In this document: in pieces, positions 18,338 to 25,041 of the stretch
Layout: each line of letters begins with the position of its first letter
Numbering within the stretch: position 1 is the stretch's first letter
NCBI GenBank assembly: GCA_019637555.1
Contig: JAHBVK010000006.1
Span: 1-64,000 of the forward strand
From: Anaerolineae bacterium
Lineage (GTDB): Bacteria; Chloroflexota; Anaerolineae; Aggregatilineales; UBA2796
Reading direction: 5' to 3'
Length of the DNA: 64,000 bases
Translations under genes and position numbers: made by a program
The notes under the pieces: model-generated
The model's database searches: none
The model's input: only the letters and a program-made list of their open reading frames with translations
What the model was told of the DNA's origin: nothing

Positions 18338-19144
18338 ATGTACACGGTCAAGCAACTCTCCGATCTGGCGGAGATCAGTGTGCGTACACTGCACTACTAC
18401 GACGAGATCGGGCTGCTGCATCCGACGCAAGTTGGCGAGAACGGCTATCGCTACTACGACGATGCCGCACTGCTGCGCCTCCAACAAATCTTGTTCTACC
18501 GTGAGATCGGCTTAGAGCTAACGCAGATCAAGGAGGTGCTGGACAGCCCCGATTTCGATCTGTTGGTGGCGCTGAGATCGCACCGAGAGGCACTGCAAGA
18601 CAAGATCAACCGGCTTAATAAGCTGGTCAACACGGTAGACAGCACGATCATGCATCTGGCAGGAGAAATCAAAATGAGCAAGAAACGACTCTTCGAGCCA
18701 TTCAGCGAGGAGAAACAGAAAGAATACGAGCGTTCGGCGCGCCTGCAATACGGACCACAGACGGTCAACGAGTCGATCAAGCGCTGGAACAGCTACACGA
18801 CGGCGGATAAGGAAAAGATCGGCAACGAAGGCAATCAGGTGTACGGCGATCTGGTGGACGCGCTGGAAGCGGGCAAAGCACCCAGCAGCGCCGAGGTGCA
18901 AGCGATCCTGGTGCGCTGGCATAAGCATCTGCACTACTTCTACGAGCCTACACTGGATATTCTGCGCGGCTTGGGAGAAGGCTACAACTCGCATCCCGAC
19001 TTCATCGCCAATTTCCAGAAGCTGCATCCCGATCTGCCACAGTTCTTGCAGGACGGGATCACCCAGTACGTGGACGATCTGGAATACGCCGAGATCGCGC
19101 GGATGCTGGCGGAAGATGAGCAGCAAGAGCAATCGGCGGAGTAG
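18338..19144 (+). CDS. MerR-family regulator with TipAS-type ligand domain
   Basis: A 268-residue regulator. The N-terminal MerR winged helix begins MYTVKQLSDLAEISVRTLHY and continues YYDEIGLLHP and GYRYYDDAALLRLQQI, followed by a long dimerisation coiled coil (to about residue 115). The C-terminal 140 residues match the TipAS antibiotic-binding domain, with YTTADKEKIGNEG, ILVRWHKHL and LHPDLPQFLQDGI near the end. TipA-type activators bind peptide antibiotics and turn on transcription. ATG at 18338 follows AAAGGAGG with good spacing. No drug transporter is adjacent; the divergent MOSC gene is the only obvious target. Confidence 0.92.
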   Translation: MYTVKQLSDLAEISVRTLHYYDEIGLLHPTQVGENGYRYYDDAALLRLQQILFYREIGLELTQIKEVLDSPDFDLLVALRSHREALQDKINRLNKLVNTVDSTIMHLAGEIKMSKKRLFEPFSEEKQKEYERSARLQYGPQTVNESIKRWNSYTTADKEKIGNEGNQVYGDLVDALEAGKAPSSAEVQAILVRWHKHLHYFYEPTLDILRGLGEGYNSHPDFIANFQKLHPDLPQFLQDGITQYVDDLEYAEIARMLAEDEQQEQSAE

Positions 19145-19147
19145 AGA

Positions 19148-19180
19148 AGTGCTGGGTACTGAGCGCTGAGTGCTGAGGAG
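19148..19180. repeat. GTGCTGA-type heptamer tandem repeat
   Basis: Four to five degenerate copies of the heptamer (GTGCTGG, GTACTGA, GCGCTGA, GTGCTGA) follow the MerR gene stop. A similar tract is at 62951-62983, and both are followed within about 40 bp by the hairpin motif noted at 19214 and 63020. Confidence 0.75.
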
Positions 19181-19213
19181 AAAACGTGTTGGAGTGGTGG
19201 GTGTCGTCGTTTG

Positions 19214-19262
19214 TCCCGGCAATAAATTGCCGGGCTCAACGAACAAAGTCCCTACGGGACTC
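19214..19262. repeat. Double-hairpin dispersed repeat (copy also at 63020-63069, inverted)
   Basis: CCCGGCAATAAATTGCCGGG is a perfect hairpin, followed by CTCAACGAACAAAGTC and AGTCCCTACGGGACT, a second hairpin. The reverse complement of the same arrangement occurs at 63020-63069. Intergenic, no coding potential. Confidence 0.8.
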
Positions 19263-19485
19263 CAGACAGGGTTATAGGCGAGCTGCGCGGAGGTGCGATT
19301 CAAACTTTGAGAGGTTGTGGGGGCGAAGCAAGCCTGTGTTTTGTGCGTGATATAGCAGGCAAAGTATCAGGCAAAACAGGGGAAATGGTTTGGAAATTGT
19401 TTGCGAGGCGGCGATTCTGGTTTGAGGCAGATGATGATGAGTCGGGGAGTATCGGAACATCGATGTGTTTGTTTCCGCTGACCTG

Positions 19486-19514
19486 TTGACGGCGCTACTA
19501 AGCTGTGTTACTCT
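19486..19514 (+). promoter_or_regulatory. Promoter of the threonine leader / asd transcript
   Basis: A -35 TTGACG (19486-19491) and a -10-like TACTCT (19509-19514) with a 17-bp spacer. The predicted start lies at about 19521, next to the leader ATG at 19522, so the leader peptide would be translated from a leaderless transcript. No ribosome-binding site precedes it, which agrees. Confidence 0.5.
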
Positions 19515-19521
19515 CAGTACC

Positions 19522-19590
19522 ATGCAGAACACGACCCTGACCGCCACTACTAGCACTACTACCACGACTACCAAATCGAGGTGGCGTTAG
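19522..19590 (+). CDS. Threonine-rich leader peptide of asd (attenuator)
   Basis: A 22-codon ORF starting ATG CAG AAC ACG ACC and ending CGT TAG. Eleven of 22 residues are threonine, with six in a row at residues 12-17 (19555-19572). It sits directly upstream of a rho-independent terminator and then asd, whose product feeds threonine synthesis. In E. coli, thrL has the same design, and stalling at Thr codons lets an antiterminator form. CGCCAC (19542-19547) in the ORF can pair with GTGGCG (19581-19586) at its end. GGCT and GCTC (19592-19600) can pair with GGGCAGCC (19633-19640), which would disrupt the terminator. The pairing model is my inference. Confidence 0.8.
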   Translation: MQNTTLTATTSTTTTTTKSRWR

Positions 19591-19624
19591 AGGCTTGCTC
19601 CGCAGCAGTCGCATTGTGAAACAC

Positions 19625-19656
19625 AAGGACGTGGGCAGCCCCCACGTCCTTTTTTG
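19625..19656 (+). terminator. Attenuator terminator upstream of asd
   Basis: An 11-bp perfect stem AAGGACGTGGG/CCCACGTCCTT around a 5-nt loop, then a T-run ending near 19656. It lies 35 nt after the leader-peptide stop and 43 nt before the asd start, so it can only be meant to regulate asd. Confidence 0.9.
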
Positions 19657-19698
19657 TTGTCTATTCGTGGTTCCGTACGCAATCAGAGGAGATCATTT

Positions 19699-20793
19699 AT
19701 GTCCATTCTCGCTTCCAAAATCGATGTCGCCATCCTCGGCGCGACGGGCGCTGTGGGGCAGCGCTTCATCCAACTGCTAGAGAACCATCCGTGGTTCCGC
19801 GTGGGTGAGGTCGTCGCCTCGGATCGCAGCGCTGGCAAGCCCTACGGAGAAGCGGCGCGCTGGGTGCTCGCCGGATCGCCGCCCGCCGATGTCGCCGCGA
19901 TGACCGTACTGCCGCTGGATGCCCAACTGAACAGCCCGATTGTGCTCTCTGCCCTGCCCAGCGATGTGGCAAAAACGCTGGAACTAGAACTCGCCGCGCG
20001 TGGGCATGTGGTCTCCTCCAACACCAGTTCGCACCGCATGGCTGCCGATGTGCCGCTGCTGCTGCCCGATCTCAACGCCGATCATGTGGCACTAGTCGAG
20101 GTGCAGCGGCGTAATCGCGGCTGGTCGAGCGGGGCACTGGTGACCATGACTAACTGCACCAGCGTGGCGCTGATGGTGGCGTTCAAGCCGCTGCTCAAAT
20201 ACGGGATCAAACAGGCGAATGTGGTCAGTATGCAGGCGGTCAGCGGTGCGGGGTATCCGGGTGTGGCGTCGCTGGACATCCTCGATAACGTCGTGCCTTA
20301 CATCGGTGGCGAGGAAGATAAGTTAGAAACGGAACCGCGCAAAGTGCTGGGATCGTTCAACGGTGAGGCGATTGATTTTCTGGATACAGTGATCAGCGCG
20401 GCGTGCAACCGCGTGCCTGTGCTGGACTCGCATCTGGTCTGCGCCTCCGTCGGGTTCGAGAATGTGCCGTCGCTGGAACAGATCAAGGCGGATTGGCTGG
20501 CGTATCAGGGACACGAACTGGCACGCGATCTACCCTCGATGCCCGATCCGGTGATCGCTTACAGCGAAGTGGCGGATCGTCCACAGCCGCGCCGTGATCG
20601 CGATGCTGGCGCGGGTATGACCACCACGATTGGGCGTCTGCGCGAGTGCAATCTGCTCGATGTCAAGTTCGTGGCGCTGTCTCACAACACGATTCGTGGC
20701 GCGGCGGGCGGCGCGATCCTGAACGCGGAACTGCTGGTCTCTCGCGGTTACGTGCAGGGCGTCCACGTCGGTGAAGCGCAAGTGATGGGCTAA
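19699..20793 (+). CDS. asd: Aspartate-semialdehyde dehydrogenase
   Basis: NADPH-dependent reduction of aspartyl-phosphate to aspartate semialdehyde, the branch precursor for threonine, methionine and lysine. The N-terminal Rossmann motif is VAILGATGAVGQRFIQLL, and the active-site cysteine is in TNCTSV, the form typical of the archaeal/fungal-type enzyme also found in several bacterial phyla. SMQAVSGAGYPG and HNTIRGAAGGAILNAELL are further family motifs. The 364-residue length fits. ATG at 19699 follows AGAGGAGATC; an in-frame ATG at 19654 would lie inside the terminator and is rejected. Expression is probably controlled by the threonine attenuator at 19486-19656. Confidence 0.96.
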   Translation: MSILASKIDVAILGATGAVGQRFIQLLENHPWFRVGEVVASDRSAGKPYGEAARWVLAGSPPADVAAMTVLPLDAQLNSPIVLSALPSDVAKTLELELAARGHVVSSNTSSHRMAADVPLLLPDLNADHVALVEVQRRNRGWSSGALVTMTNCTSVALMVAFKPLLKYGIKQANVVSMQAVSGAGYPGVASLDILDNVVPYIGGEEDKLETEPRKVLGSFNGEAIDFLDTVISAACNRVPVLDSHLVCASVGFENVPSLEQIKADWLAYQGHELARDLPSMPDPVIAYSEVADRPQPRRDRDAGAGMTTTIGRLRECNLLDVKFVALSHNTIRGAAGGAILNAELLVSRGYVQGVHVGEAQVMG

Positions 20794-20809
20794 CAAATTA
20801 GCAGGATCA

Positions 20810-20834
20810 AAAACGGGGGCACTGCGCCCCCGTT
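20810..20834 (+). terminator. Hairpin terminator after asd
   Basis: AACGGGGGC pairs with GCGCCCCCGTT-type sequence around a tiny loop, 15 bp after the asd stop. There is no long T-run, so efficiency is uncertain. The next gene is convergent. Confidence 0.6.
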
Positions 20835-20857
20835 GGATTCGTTGTCATTAGCCGCGA

Positions 20858-22144
20858 TCAACTCATCAGGTCGCTGAACAATTCAGCCGTTTCCGGTTCC
20901 AATTGCAGTTTAGCGCGTGAGAGTTCGTCTTGCAGGCGCTGATAGTGGCTGGCGGCTTCACTGCGGCGTCCCATATCGGCGTACAGCATCATGATGTCGC
21001 GGTGCAAATCCTGACGGCGGTTGTCCTCAGCGATTGCCTTGAGCAGCAACGCCAGCGCCGATTCCGGACGACCCTCAACGGCACGTCCCCGCGCCAAGCC
21101 CGCCAACGCCTCCAGATAACCGACTTGATATTCGGCACGGCGCTTGACGATCCAATCTTCGTTGTGACCGAACAGGTATGGCTTCTGGTACAAATCAATC
21201 GCTTTTTGCCACGCTGCCATCTGGCGACGGTGATCATCGCCGGAAAGGCGACCATCGACCAAAGTGCTGACGAAATCAACTACATCATAGTGCACGCGAA
21301 TGTCGGGATTGACGCGGTAGTAACCATCCTCATGCACCAGAATATCGGCGGAGACGCCTTCCAGCGCCTTATGCAAGCGCCGCTTGGTGACGTGGAAGAC
21401 ATTGACTGCTTGCTCGGTAGTCAGATCGGGCCAGAAGGCGGCGCAAATCTCCGAGCGCGTGACCACGGGACGCTCCATGGCGAAGAAGAACAGCAGGCGC
21501 GGCAGGTGCCCTTCCCACTCGCCCACGATCTTGCCATCCAGCAGCACATTTCCGGGGGTAAAACCCTGAATACTGATACGCGCTGATTCATCTGCTTGCG
21601 AGGTATAGAAGTTCTGTGCCACCAATTCGGAGTCGCGCAGCAGCACTGCTTTCTTCTGAGCGATCAACGCCATCCACGGCAAACGCGGCAGACTACGGCT
21701 GCTGATCACTAGATGTGCTTCGGCGGGCAGTGCATCTACCAGCCGCTCGATGAAGATTTGCAGGTCGTCGCCCACTTCGGCGCGATCCACTTCATCCAGC
21801 ACCACGACGTAGGGACGATCCGCGTGTTCGTTCAAATCTTGAACGAAGGCTGCCAGAATACCATCGATATCACGCGGGTCGCGGGCAACCGCCTGATTGA
21901 CGTTGCCACCGAAAGCGGGGAACTGTTCGGAAAGATCGTGAGTTACCCCCGCGATGAAGGACAGCAGATCGATGTCATCCGATCCCAAGGCATAGTAGAA
22001 GACGCGGCGGTCTTCATCCAGTAGAATGTAACTCAGTAATGCGGTGCGATAACGACTTCGCGCATGAAGCAGCGTCACACGAGCATTAGCAGAGCGTTCG
22101 AGGTAAGTTTGGTATAGGGACTGCATGAGTTCAGTGAATGACAT
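20858..22144 (-). CDS. BTAD-type transcriptional regulator with degenerate ATPase half
   Basis: A 428-residue regulator. Residues 1-200 resemble the N-terminal NTPase half of MalT/STAND-like regulators: a Walker-B-like YVVVLDEVDRAE and AEAHLVISSRSLPRLP are present, but the Walker A site is lost (VTLLHARSRYRTALLSYIL has no GKT). Residues 205-300 form an OmpR/SARP-type winged helix (RLLFFFAMERPVVTRSEIC, AVNVFHVTKRRLHKAL). The C-terminus is a bacterial transcriptional activator (BTAD) TPR-like domain (VGYLEALAGLARG, ALLLKAIAEDN, MMLYADMGRRSEAASHYQRL). ATG at 22144 follows AAGGACA. Target genes are unknown. Confidence 0.85.
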   Translation of the reverse strand: MSFTELMQSLYQTYLERSANARVTLLHARSRYRTALLSYILLDEDRRVFYYALGSDDIDLLSFIAGVTHDLSEQFPAFGGNVNQAVARDPRDIDGILAAFVQDLNEHADRPYVVVLDEVDRAEVGDDLQIFIERLVDALPAEAHLVISSRSLPRLPWMALIAQKKAVLLRDSELVAQNFYTSQADESARISIQGFTPGNVLLDGKIVGEWEGHLPRLLFFFAMERPVVTRSEICAAFWPDLTTEQAVNVFHVTKRRLHKALEGVSADILVHEDGYYRVNPDIRVHYDVVDFVSTLVDGRLSGDDHRRQMAAWQKAIDLYQKPYLFGHNEDWIVKRRAEYQVGYLEALAGLARGRAVEGRPESALALLLKAIAEDNRRQDLHRDIMMLYADMGRRSEAASHYQRLQDELSRAKLQLEPETAELFSDLMS

Positions 22145-22320
22145 CGATTGTGTCCTTACTTTGCCAAATTGCCAGCTTTGCAATTAATAGTATAGGACAC
22201 TGTTAGGAACCGAGCAAGGTAAGTAAAACTAAAGAATTCTTACATAGATATGAATTGGCAAGGATCAAAGTTCTAAGATCAAAAGTATTATTTGTTTATA
22301 CACAATTTCACTATTATACG

Positions 22321-22343
22321 CAAAAAGCCCGCTTTCGCAGGCT
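22321..22343 (-). terminator. Terminator of the receiver-protein gene
   Basis: On the minus strand AGCCTGCGAAAGCGGGCTTTTTG: a 7-bp imperfect stem with a GAAA loop and a T-run, about 60 bp after the stop. Confidence 0.75.
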
Positions 22344-22405
22344 CCATTGAAGTGAGATTCAGTTTTTAGAGAGGTTGACCGCTGAAGGCGACGACAGCGC
22401 TGCTG

Positions 22406-22861
22406 TTACTCCGAGCGCCACTCCCAGACCGATTCACCAGCGAGAATGCGCCGAATCTGATCGGGGAAGCGATCCGGGTTCAGTGGTTTGCCGATGAAGC
22501 CATCGAATCCGGCGGCACGGGCGCGGCGCATCTGATCATCGCTGGCTTCCGCCGTCACCGCGATCACCAGTGTGTTACGGAGTTTGGCGTTGGCGCGCAG
22601 CTTCTGAAGTGCCTGATAGCCGTCTTCGTAAGGTAGGCGAATATCTAGCAGGATCAAGTCAACACGCAGCAGCGTGTCCGCAAATTGGGCGACTTGCCAG
22701 CCAGAAGTTTTCCATTCACAGCGCTGAATACCCATGAACGCCAGCATACGGGCGATCAGTACGAAGTTGGGGACGTTATCTTCAACAACGAGTACGTGCG
22801 CGTCAGCAGGTTCAATTGGAGTGCGTTGTGTACTGCTTCGGGTTTGGATCGATTCTTGCAT
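22406..22861 (-). CDS. Single-domain response regulator (receiver)
   Basis: A 151-residue CheY-like receiver protein without an output domain. Acidic VVEDN starts the domain, LILLDIRLPYEDGY contains the phosphoacceptor Asp, VIAVTAEAS has the conserved Thr/Ser position and GFIGKPLNP the invariant Lys. The first 25 residues are an unstructured leader. Such proteins relay phosphate or act by protein contact. No histidine kinase is adjacent; the orphan kinase at 60599 is the only one in the window, and pairing would be speculation. It is divergent from the cytochrome gene by about 195 bp. Confidence 0.92.
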   Translation of the reverse strand: MQESIQTRSSTQRTPIEPADAHVLVVEDNVPNFVLIARMLAFMGIQRCEWKTSGWQVAQFADTLLRVDLILLDIRLPYEDGYQALQKLRANAKLRNTLVIAVTAEASDDQMRRARAAGFDGFIGKPLNPDRFPDQIRRILAGESVWEWRSE

Positions 22862-23003
22862 CTTAAGACCTGCACCTGATCATTCGTACGCGCAGATTAT
22901 AGCAATATTGCTATGGACGACGGATGACAATCTTATGACAAATATGGGCTTACGTATGAAGCAAGGTCAGCCGCTAGATGAATCCTCACATCGTTTATTA
23001 ATT

Positions 23004-23012
23004 TGCTATACT
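23004..23012 (+). promoter_or_regulatory. Extended -10 promoter element of the cytochrome gene
   Basis: TGCTATACT, a TGn-TATACT extended -10, lies about 45 bp before the cytochrome start. The AT-rich sequence TTTATTAATT just upstream may help polymerase binding. Confidence 0.5.
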
Positions 23013-23056
23013 CTTCACAATCTGAGGTTTAAACGCATCTTCAATGAGGTAATCCC

Positions 23057-23725
23057 ATGTTCTTTCCGACCCGGATAGCGCGGCGTGGATCAGCGTTCGC
23101 GGCTATTGCCATGGCGGCGCTAGCGCTCGCCCTGAGTTCCTGCGGCACCCCCGCGACACCGTTCGCGCTGCCCGCTACACCGACCATTGCGACACGCGTA
23201 CCTACTGACGCGCCGACGGGCGAAGCGGAGCAACCGCAGGTAGAAGAAGCTACCGCCGCAGCGCCCACCAATACGGTGATTGTGCCGCCAACCACTGCGC
23301 CGACGGTGGTCGCCGTTGCGCCTACCGCGACCAAGCGCTCGTTTGCCACGGCTACTCCCAATGTGACCCCTATTCCGGGCGATCCGGCAGTGGGTGAGCA
23401 GTACTTCGCTAACGGTTTCGGTGCGGATAGCATCGCGCCCGCCTGCTCCACCTGCCACAACGTGGTCGATGATGGCACGGTGAAAGCAGGTCCCTTGATG
23501 GCGGGCTTGATGCAACATGCGGCTCATCACGCTATGGAAGCCAAGCAGGATGTCTACACTTACCTGCACACATCCATCGTTAATCCGAACGCCTATCTTG
23601 TGCCCAATGAACCGGGCAAGGTCTTTTCCGCCAATGGCACCAGCGTAATGTACCAGAACTACGCGCAGGATTTGACCGAGGCGCAGATCACCGACCTGAT
23701 CGCCTATCTGATGACGCTGCAGTAG
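23057..23725 (+). CDS. Lipoprotein c-type cytochrome
   Basis: A 222-residue exported, lipid-anchored monohaem cytochrome c. The signal peptide ends in the lipobox LALSSC (Cys about residue 31). A linker of about 80 residues rich in Ala, Thr, Pro and Val follows. The C-terminal domain begins GDPAVGEQYFANG and has the haem-binding CSTCH; GTSVMYQNYAQDLTEAQITDLIAYL supplies the likely axial Met and the typical last helix of class I cytochromes. It would carry electrons at the outer face of the membrane. No oxidase or cytochrome-maturation genes are near. Confidence 0.9.
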   Translation: MFFPTRIARRGSAFAAIAMAALALALSSCGTPATPFALPATPTIATRVPTDAPTGEAEQPQVEEATAAAPTNTVIVPPTTAPTVVAVAPTATKRSFATATPNVTPIPGDPAVGEQYFANGFGADSIAPACSTCHNVVDDGTVKAGPLMAGLMQHAAHHAMEAKQDVYTYLHTSIVNPNAYLVPNEPGKVFSANGTSVMYQNYAQDLTEAQITDLIAYLMTLQ

Positions 23726-23750
23726 AAATAGCTAGATCAATAATAGATAA

Positions 23751-23803
23751 GACGGACTTAATGTGATAAGCCCAATAGTGCGCTATCGAGGTTAAGTCCG
23801 TTT
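23751..23803 (+). terminator. Long-stem terminator after the cytochrome gene
   Basis: ACGGACTTAA pairs perfectly with TTAAGTCCGT across a 31-nt loop; TTTCATTTTAG follows. It lies about 25 bp after the stop. Confidence 0.65.
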
Positions 23804-23823
23804 CATTTTAGTTTCAGGCTCAA

Positions 23824-24057
23824 GTGACGCGGATCGCTAACATCGACTACTACCTGTCTCTACGCTACAAAATTCTGCTCCTGCCCGAAGAAGATGGATG
23901 GGGTGCGATCATCCCTGAAATGCCGGGATGTGTCGGCGGTGGTGACACGATTGAGGAAGCTCTCGAAATGCTGGAAGATGCCAAGCGCGGTTGGTTGTTA
24001 CGTTCGCTTGAACATGGGGATGTTATCGCAGAACCTGCTGATTATGCTGCCAGTTGA
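23824..24057 (+). CDS. HicB-family antitoxin-like protein (orphan)
   Basis: A 77-residue protein of the HicB RNase-H-like fold: YKILLLPEEDGWGAIIPEMPGCVGGGDTIEEALEMLEDAKRGW is the family core (shown here by its shorter motifs EEDGWGAIIPEMPGC and GDTIEEALEMLEDA). HicB proteins neutralise HicA mRNA-cleaving toxins. No HicA-like gene is found on either side, and there is no C-terminal DNA-binding helix. It may be a free-standing member or a remnant of a toxin-antitoxin pair. The start is GTG at 23824. Confidence 0.82.
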   Translation: MTRIANIDYYLSLRYKILLLPEEDGWGAIIPEMPGCVGGGDTIEEALEMLEDAKRGWLLRSLEHGDVIAEPADYAAS

Positions 24058-24136
24058 TGGCTACGATTCTCTCTATGAAGGAGAAGTTCATTACAGCGCC
24101 CACAGGGTGTGTATTGTATTGTCCCGACTAAAAGGT

Positions 24137-24592
24137 TCAGCGTCGTAGCAGTACCCATAATTGCGCCACAGTTAGAAGCCCTAGCCCAGCCGAAGTAAAG
24201 ATACGTAATATCGCATTATCTAACATCAAATTATCAGCATTAGCGCCACTTAAGCGGGCAATCTTGGGGGTTGCTGGAAGGTACTTAAGCTCAACCTCCT
24301 GATTGACTTGCATATCCAGTAAATGTTTCGGGTAGACTTGCTGGGCGACGGTGTAACGTTGCTCATGGTCTGTCACTACTGTGAAGCGGAAGTAGATTTT
24401 ATCCTCTGGTCGTCTCCAGAAACTGTGCTTGCTAATCGCCGTGATCTTGCCCGTAGTGACTATGCCTTTCCGAAAAATTCCCCATTCCTGCCAAATAGCA
24501 CGCACACTGGAGTGCGTTAAGATGACGGTAACGATTGTGAGTGCAGTCGAGAGGAGAAGCAAGGTTCTTGTTGCAGAAGTCAGTTCGCCCAA
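24137..24592 (-). CDS. DUF3592-like membrane protein
   Basis: A 151-residue protein with one N-terminal and one C-terminal membrane helix (about 9-27 and 128-148). The middle soluble part, GKITAISKHSFWR, IYFRFTVVTDHEQRYT and VELKYLPATPKIARL, follows the DUF3592 pattern (strand, YxxxG, then V-x-Y-x-P-x-x-P). The function of the family is unknown. A second, shorter member lies 20 bp upstream on the same strand (24613-24960), so the two are a co-transcribed paralogous pair. Confidence 0.75.
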   Translation of the reverse strand: MGELTSATRTLLLLSTALTIVTVILTHSSVRAIWQEWGIFRKGIVTTGKITAISKHSFWRRPEDKIYFRFTVVTDHEQRYTVAQQVYPKHLLDMQVNQEVELKYLPATPKIARLSGANADNLMLDNAILRIFTSAGLGLLTVAQLWVLLRR

Positions 24593-24612
24593 AAATACTC
24601 CCCTTTTGTGAA

Positions 24613-24960
24613 TTAATCAAATAGCAGTTGTGCGGTTCGCGGATTGGAGGGCAGATAGATAACGTCAACTTCAGAGCCAACTGATAGTAAGTTGTAGCGT
24701 CCCTCCATCACTTCTTGCTCAACAGTATAGGGTTTATTGCTCTCTTCTTGCACCCTAAATCTGTAGGCTACTAGGCAACGTGCGGACTTACCATACTTGT
24801 ATAGTTCGCGGCGCATTGCCGTGATTTTGCCCTTTGTTCTGATGCCTTCTTTGAGCAGTTTTCGATGGATTATTTCCTCATGAATTAGCCATGGCAGCAA
24901 AGCGATTAATATGACACCTATGCTTATGCACAGTATGAGGAAAATCAAGCGGCTGTCCAT
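24613..24960 (-). CDS. DUF3592-like membrane protein (paralog)
   Basis: A 115-residue protein with a single N-terminal membrane helix (about 5-25) and a DUF3592-like domain: RTKGKITAMRRELYKYG, VAYRFRVQEESNKPYTVEQ and VDVIYLPSNPRTAQLL. It shares the GKITA and YLPxxPxxAxL motifs with the neighbouring 24137-24592 protein but lacks the C-terminal helix. Function unknown. It follows the terminator of the large glycosyltransferase gene, so it has its own promoter. Confidence 0.72.
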   Translation of the reverse strand: MDSRLIFLILCISIGVILIALLPWLIHEEIIHRKLLKEGIRTKGKITAMRRELYKYGKSARCLVAYRFRVQEESNKPYTVEQEVMEGRYNLLSVGSEVDVIYLPSNPRTAQLLFD

Positions 24961-24975
24961 TTGTTACCCCTAAAC

Positions 24976-25013
24976 AAAAACCCCTACTCGTACTGTAGTA
25001 CAAGCAGGGGTTT
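24976..25013 (-). terminator. Terminator of the large glycosyltransferase gene
   Basis: On the minus strand AAACCCCTGCTTGTACT pairs with AGTACGAGTAGGGGTTT (mostly perfect), followed by TTG. It is about 28 bp after the stop at 25042. Confidence 0.85.
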
Positions 25014-25041
25014 AGTTTCAACTTATGATCAACAGACCAAC

